Assembly: GCF_020184175.1 (NCBI RefSeq)
Contig: NC_065532.1
Location: 39,804,287 to 39,868,286, forward strand
DNA from: Aphis gossypii
Taxonomy: Eukaryota; Arthropoda; Insecta; Hemiptera; Aphididae
Reading direction: 5' to 3'
DNA: 64,000 nt
Under the pieces are notes generated by a model, which was not told the DNA's origin, did no database searches, and worked only from the letters and a program-made list of their open reading frames with translations. The translations under genes and the position numbers were made by a program. Positions 57,869-64,000 of the stretch are shown here, one piece after another. Within the stretch, counting starts at the first letter, position 1, and each line of letters begins with the position of its first letter.

Positions 57869-58699
57869 ATTAAACCATAATAAATCATAATATTTTGCTG
57901 ACAAAGAACAGAAAAATAAATAACGCTCAAAAGTATTTTTGGTGGACTAAATTAAGATAAATAGTAAATACAACAAAAATTGTAATACAATTGGTATAAC
58001 TAGAGAATTCTTTTTTGGAAGAAGTCATTATTAGAACGTAGTTAAACTCAACCTGGTTTTATTTTTACATCGAGGACAAATATTATATCAACGTTATCGC
58101 ATATCGCGAATCACATCTGGACGAACATTTAAATTGTTAATAACAGACATGTAAAGTATAAATACAAATGTGTATAGGTAATATTTATGTGTCCTGCAGG
58201 CTGACATGTAAATCGTCATTAATTTTCCCCTTATTGGAAATAAACTCCAGGAAGCTTATTAACGATTCATCGTTGTTTTACGAGGTCAATTCGACATTTT
58301 CGACTACATTAAATCTAAAAATAAAAACGGGAGGTATAAATTAATATATTTCTTTCAAGACCCGTCGTGTGTGTGTCTATTTTTTAGTTTTAGATTTAAT
58401 GTCTTAAAAAACATCGAATTTCCGTATTATCAAGTGTCAATAAATTACTATCTGCATTTTTCTAGGCGCGTGTTGTGATTATTGAAAAAAAAATTGAATA
58501 CTTGCAGTCAATGATAGATGGCATGTAATTACTAATTACACTTCAATTGCCGTACATAATAATAACTTTAAAATTTTAATATTATTATATTGTTCTCGTG
58601 GTATTTTTTTTTTTCATTCCATTTCTCGAAACACGCGCGAGTATGCACATTACAATAGTAGGTATATTTTTTCGTCTATTAGGTACGTATATATTTATG

Positions 58700-60400
58700 T
58701 TAGCGCGATGATCTAGATACGTGAGGTACAGTCAACTACGACGACAACGACAACTACAATCATAATAATATAATAACAATTATTGTCCGGCTCAAAGATC
58801 ACACAAAGCCTACCTCAGCGTCGGGTACGTGCGATTTTCCTATCGCTGGGAGTTCGCATTGCTATACTTACACAGCGTATCTATATACGTACTTATATAC
58901 CTGACTTCCTGACTTCCTTATTTATATATATATGTATAAATGTGTGTAATCGCAAACCGTAAAATCGAAGAACGACCGACCTGCACACTACCTATAAATA
59001 TATACCTATGTATATAATACAATTTATATTATTATGTTTAGACGATGACCGGGCGGCCCGCAGACAATGACACCGGACATTTTAACGGGATGACTTTTTC
59101 AAATTATAAACGTAAAAGAATTTTGTGCTGAGCGCTTTTTTTTTTCTCTCGTGGACGCCTCTGTCGCGTTCTCATTTACGCGCGCCGAGTATTTTTTTTT
59201 CACCTTCTCTATCGTCGTCGTCGTCGACGTCGTGTTCGTCTTCGTCGTTCCTAAACGAATATTTTTATTCTTCCGCCCGAAGACGCCGCGCGTACTCCGC
59301 GAAGACGCGATTTTCACACTCACGGTGCGTTTCGGATGATGCATATCATGATATATATATATATATATATATACCTACGTTATACTCATCGGACACGGCT
59401 CCTCCCGAACTCGAACAATACCGGACGTCGGTCGGACGCACCGCTGTGTGTAGTTATACATGTATATATTGTGTATATTATATTCCACATAATATACCGT
59501 TTATGTACCCGTCCGCGCCGAGTTCTCATCATCGTGACGGCGATGGAAAAGCGACCGATGACCGACCATCGATCGGCGAGTAGAGAAAAAAATTTTAGAA
59601 AAAAAAAAACAATATGATCGCGCCATCGATTACGATACATTCGTGTACGGGAAACGCCGCCGACCCAGTTTTACATTTTGTTATTATTATTACATTTTTT
59701 TTTTTTCGTGAAAGATTTATCGTGGACACCTCGGGTGGCGCGACTGTTGCCCGGTGGGAGGGGGGCTGGGGGCATAGGTGAAAAACTCGACCGTTATAAT
59801 ATTATATATACCTACGTCGTATCAATTATATGCAGTAAAAAACAAAATAAAAATGCACGTTTACGACACGTGTTTGTTTTTAAAGTGTCCTTGGGCGCGG
59901 CGATTATTGTTATCATTATTGCCGCTCAATAATAATGCAGTGTTATGAGACGATACTGTATTATAATATAGATCATAAACGACGACGATGCACTATCGAT
60001 GCGCGCCGAGACACACATCATAATTTAGTTGTCTGAATCTCTCGACCAGCCGGTACATATTATTATATTTTACAAGATATACTTACCGGAGCACACACTT
60101 AGGTATATTATACCTAATATGTACAAACGGTAGACGTTAGTTTTTTTTTTCATGACGCGATCTAAAAAAATTATATTTTAAAATGACACCGTGATTTTTT
60201 TTTTGACGCAATGCAGTTTTTTTTTTTTACTTGTAACGTTAAACCTTGCCGCAGTCTAATCGTAATTTCATTATCGCCGTCCGATTAATATCCACTTACC
60301 TGGCGATCAATGGAGAGTTGTTTTTCATTCAAAACGTCTGGCTGATATCGCTTTGATAAAAATATCGGTGATTTCGCGTGCGTGTCCAGTTTTCAACGGA
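58700..60400. promoter_or_regulatory. Long GC-richer island of intron 2
   Basis: This stretch has CG-rich sequence at about 58.74-58.86, 59.04-59.58 and 59.70-59.79 kb, and a TCG run at about 59.21-59.25 kb. The long + strand frame at 59125-59583 is Ser/Arg-rich and driven by TCG and TA repeats. Both strands are open at 59.1-59.3 kb. I do not support it as a gene. The 60.24-60.42 kb part has little repeat and contains a consensus donor on the minus strand (see findings). Confidence 0.35.
59351..59373. repeat. AT microsatellite
   Basis: A pure AT run of about 11 units within the 58.7-60.4 kb island. Confidence 0.9.
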
Positions 60401-61689
60401 ATATAATCGTCTTTTACGTTATATATTGTAATAAATTATTTTAATAATGAGCATACTCATCATATTATTATTGTATCAACATTTAATTCGGAAGCACTGA
60501 ACAGTTATTATTTTGACTTGCGTTGATGATAAGCTGTTTCTGATTATCATATAAGGAATATATTGAAAACGTATTTATATATAATTATTAAACAAACGTC
60601 AGCACGCCTGCATGATATATAGTAACGTGATTCAAGAAAAAAAAAATAATATGATCGAGTAGTTATTTACTAAGCTCCATAATTATAATCATGCGGACGA
60701 AATCATATATTTAGTTAATAAGTGTACCTATGTATAATTATTACATACGTTTCCGGTTATTAAGCATCTGCACGATAGTGCGAATTATATTACACGCACA
60801 AGTGTACAGTCAGTATAATAATTTCTTTAAATATGGGATTTTGTTAAAACTATTAAATCGGTTTTTTTCTTCAATTCATCCAAAAATCTTAAGGTCATAT
60901 TTTTAATCGAACTGCAATTCACTGCAGTCGCATACATCGATTGGCTTTTGCAGTTTTTTTCCATTTCTTGTGCGGTTATGCACCATTAAGTAAAATTTGC
61001 AAATAATTCAAATACGGTTCGTATACGTCATTCTCTCATCTCTTCGATAAAATCGTCTTTTATATTTTTTAAATGTGTGAACAACAATGTTCGATTAATC
61101 TTACTCGATAAAATATTGTATATAATACCCTACGACACATATAATTCTCGTCGTCCGAGAACATTAAGATATTCACCACCTCTGCAATTATGGCGACATA
61201 CGACGTGTAGGAGCCGCGTGTTTTTATCCCGTTTATGTGTAGCCGTACAACTAGATAAGTATATAATAGGTGTACGAATAGTATAATAATATTATATGGC
61301 GTAAATCGACAGAGTTCGTTGGCTCGTCGCGTGGATTTATCCATCATATTATTATACACCTTCCGTCCTTTCCCGTTTGCTCGCAAATTAATACGCGAAA
61401 TCATACGCTCGACGGTGTTAGAAATCGTGTGTAAAATCTGATAAAAATAATAAAAATCCGGGGTTTAACTGGAACACACGAAAAAAAAATATGATAATTA
61501 TTACCGTCTACGGTGTATGTAGAGTAATGTATATACTTATATAGGTATAACCTAAATAAATTCAGTAGGAAAAAAAAATAAAAAGAGCACTAACGAACAC
61601 ATCCTCCTTGTTTTGCGGGTAATTATTCTCCGGGCGGCGGCCATAACAATAAGGGAACGCGTATAATTTATAAGTCGTGGGAGTTTTCT

Positions 61690-61697
61690 TGTGGGAA
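61690..61697 (+). promoter_or_regulatory. TGTGGGAA, Su(H)-type site
   Basis: A perfect match to the Suppressor of Hairless consensus (YGTGDGAA), preceded 15 bases upstream by the near-match CGTGGGAG. In Drosophila, Su(H) and Sox15 act together in mechanosensory socket cells, so a Su(H) site in a Sox15-like intron is plausible. A single octamer proves little. Confidence 0.25.
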
Positions 61698-63618
61698 CTC
61701 TTTCGGTACCTAATACCTACTGTATATAAACTATTCGAAATGCCCGGGTTGTGCAAAACGTAATAAGACGGAATTATTATCATAAAATATATATTCGTCC
61801 GTTATTATATTGTTGTTATTATTATTATTATTACACCATTAAATAAAGAATAACAATATATGAGTGTGTGTGTGTGTGTATGCTCGCCACCGCAGCTTTC
61901 TTTCAAAACCGGCGAATTTCTTTTCAGTCGTTCACTAGCTTCCGTCAAAGTATCACACCACTTGGGATTCACGTGTATAGCCTGTGCAAAATCGTGAGTA
62001 AACACCCTGTTACCATTTACATAGTATATAATATAAATATAATGATATTCCATCGATATTTACCTGTATATTCACTTATCGACGTCTCTATTATTACCTC
62101 CGATCCTGTGGGGCTGTGTGGTGTCGGGTGTGCGCGTGCCGCCGTATATATAATGCGCGTACCTATATTATTTATAATGTTCTGTATAACATATTATAAT
62201 ATGCCACCGACAATAATAATATAATGCGCCGCACGACTGTTGTAATATATTATTATAATATTGCCGCGCCACCGCCGTAAGTACCTCTACTAGCAAAGTG
62301 TACCGGGTACAGTGTACCTATACCTAATAGTATATTATAATATAATATATATATTATATTTGTGTGTGTGGTATATCGTATTCTATCTTTCCCTAGGAAA
62401 CCCATTATATACGCCTTTTATATACGCGCGCAGATGTTAACTTTATTATTTTACTATTATTATGTATATAAATATATTTTTTTTTTACTTAACCCGTCGT
62501 CCGCGTCCGGATTTGTCCGTCCGTGACGGACTCCATTTAATTATGTTAAAAATCGAACTCTTTATAAAACCAAATACGACCGCAATAACCGCGTAAAATA
62601 TATCCCGCGATGCGGCAAATCTTATTTTCGACCTTCGAACAAACGACAACGGCTATGATGATGGTTAGGAAACTATAATCGATATCGACTTCCATCTGTT
62701 AATTTTCTTTTTCTGTATAGCAAATTATATAGTACCACTATACATTTTTCAAGTGATCTTTGTCAAACGTTCAAACGACTGTTAATATTAGGTATTCATA
62801 ATATTATAGTAAATTATTAAACTTATATAATATATAAATTTAACACGTTTGATTTATCATTTAAATATAAGGCGCACATCATACCGCGCGTTGTTTCTAT
62901 CTGTCCCACGCGTAAATATTGTATAAATTAATTACAATAAAACGTCGGGGTATCCTCGAAATGTCCATACGTTTAGACACTGCAATTTGTTTATCTTAAT
63001 TTATGAAACTTAATTATATAGTTGTAAATACTGTACACTATATGAATTTAGAACGTTTTTTTTTTTTATTTAAACGTTTCTGTTATAATTATTAACTGAA
63101 TAATAATATGTTTGTATATGATGGATGTATTATGCGATGAATTGTCAATATACTCGTATATTATGAATATTATTTGTCTTACTTTTTACGTAGCTCGTTA
63201 TTTCCATCGATTTTTTCAGATTAAAATATTAACTATAGATATAAAAATAATAAACAATCAGATTAATATAATTTGCTTTAAATACCTACACGTATAAGAC
63301 TTTATCAAATCATTATTATCTATATATTTATCACATTTTTATACCTAACAGATTATAATTTTATTGATCTGATAGTTTATGGTATGCATAATATGCAACG
63401 AACTTGAGTGTGTGTACAAACTACAAGTTTTAAGTTTTTAAAAAAAAAAAAAAGATTTTGCGATTTTAAATTTGTAAATCCTAAAGGTCGATAAAACCAA
63501 ATATCATAATATAGTTACGTACCAACATTTTGAGTGGCGATCGAATATTGATATACATTATAATATTATGTTAGCGGTCTCGAAGAGAACACGCCGGAAC
63601 GTTTCTTTTGGCAACAAA

Positions 63619-63626
63619 AACCGGTT
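63619..63626. promoter_or_regulatory. AACCGGTT palindrome (Grainyhead-type site)
   Basis: The third AACCGGTT octamer of the window, in a GC-richer patch at the right edge of intron 2. Confidence 0.35.
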
Positions 63627-64000
63627 CAATTAAACGAGCGACGCGCCTGAATACAATATCGAAAACATTGTATTTTTCTTTGGCTTGCGCACGCGTATAG
63701 TAATCGAATAAATAATGAATAATAATATACTAACGCTTATTACATTGGAGATTAATTTCGGTCCACGTGCGTTCGAGGGAGGAGGCTGGCCTACGCTCGG
63801 CCTCGGCAGCGGTGCTCCTCGTTTGCACATATTTTTCATCCAAAATATTATGTACAATGTTTAAGGCGCATAAAAAAAAAAAAAATAAAATAAAATAATA
63901 AAAGCGTTTAATTTTTATTGACCTAACACGATTAAATTATACTACGATATTATAACATTAACTTAGATTTAACATCATATATCAATCATGATTTTAGTAA

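Larger units (their letters stand above)
27841..64000 (+). other. Intron 2 of the SoxF gene, open at the right edge (>36 kb)
   Basis: The intron starts with gtaagtacc and interrupts the HMG box, as known for SoxF genes. I looked for the continuation (Gly-Lys-Lys-Trp-Arg followed by the rest of the box) in + strand sequence to 64000 and did not find it. AT-rich stretches alternate with GC/CpG-rich islands. The islands lie at about 29.63-29.94, 31.7-32.58, 33.3-33.85, 35.65-36.05, 39.25-40.2, 42.25-43.32, 44.55-44.9, 46.3-47.1, 49.2-50.2, 50.8-52.4, 53.82-53.99, 55.2-56.0, 56.5-57.05, 58.7-60.4, 61.1-62.65 and 63.55-63.85 kb. No complete gene is supported in it. The open frames are mostly repeat-driven. 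A short exon or a nested RNA gene could have escaped detection. Confidence 0.6.

Noticed and set aside
59125..59583. 152-residue + strand open frame rich in Ser and Arg
   Set aside because: It is driven by TCG and TA repeats, overlaps other open frames on both strands, and has no recognisable domain or signal.
20065..62021. 17-bp match ACACCCTGTTACCATTT near 20.07 kb and 62.0 kb
   Set aside because: Flanks do not align. A match of this length is roughly compatible with chance in an AT-biased 64-kb window.
1..64000. tRNA, rRNA, snRNA, known conserved miRNA, CRISPR or bacterial operon signals
   Set aside because: I looked for B-box/TΨC-type motifs and well-known insect miRNA sequences by eye and found none convincing. 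A covariance-model search (tRNAscan-SE, Infernal) would be decisive.

Overview
The window is AT-rich eukaryotic nuclear DNA. It looks like an insect, most likely an aphid: the sequence is full of TATA/TAATA runs and GTACCTA-type motifs, carries many microsatellites and decayed DNA transposons, and its one recognisable gene is closest to the insect SoxF gene (Drosophila Sox15). The species cannot be fixed from sequence reading alone. There are no bacterial, plasmid or viral gene arrays, no CRISPR array, and no tRNA or rRNA that I can recognise.

One real gene is visible, on the + strand: the 5' part of a SoxF-family HMG-box transcription factor. A GC/CpG-rich promoter and 5'UTR island lies at about 9.42-10.40 kb. 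Coding exon 1 is 10403-10491. Intron 1 is 16.8 kb (10492-27259). Coding exon 2 is 27260-27840. It carries a Gln/His-rich N-terminal region and the first 36 residues of the HMG box. A perfect gtaagt donor then interrupts the HMG box inside a glycine codon. The exon with the second half of the box was not found in the remaining 36 kb, so intron 2 probably runs off the right edge. The two exons join in phase (2 nt + 1 nt), giving 223 complete residues so far.

Layout: 1-9.4 kb is upstream intergenic DNA with a short hAT-like MITE (2216-2450), a possible Tigger/pogo-like remnant (about 4.48-4.91 kb) and GC-richer patches at 1.0-1.7 and 3.1-3.7 kb. Intron 1 is mostly plain AT-rich DNA with a 25-bp tandem duplication. 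Intron 2 differs: from about 29.6 kb to the end it alternates AT-rich DNA with many GC/CpG-rich islands (notably 39.25-40.2, 42.25-43.3, 46.3-47.1, 50.8-52.4, 58.7-60.4 and 61.1-62.6 kb). These contain trinucleotide runs and a few recognisable sites, including three AACCGGTT Grainyhead-type palindromes. I read them as candidate regulatory elements or unannotated short exons of the Sox gene or a nested transcript. Two further transposon remnants lie at 54.36-55.22 kb and about 57.75-57.87 kb.

Most of the other open frames in the window are low-complexity (poly-Ile/Tyr/Arg from TA, TAA and CCG repeats) and are not supported as genes. I found no clear evidence of a new biological system. The best leads are the intron-2 island landscape, the overlapping uORF in the Sox leader, a small set of exon-like patches and the transposon remnants.
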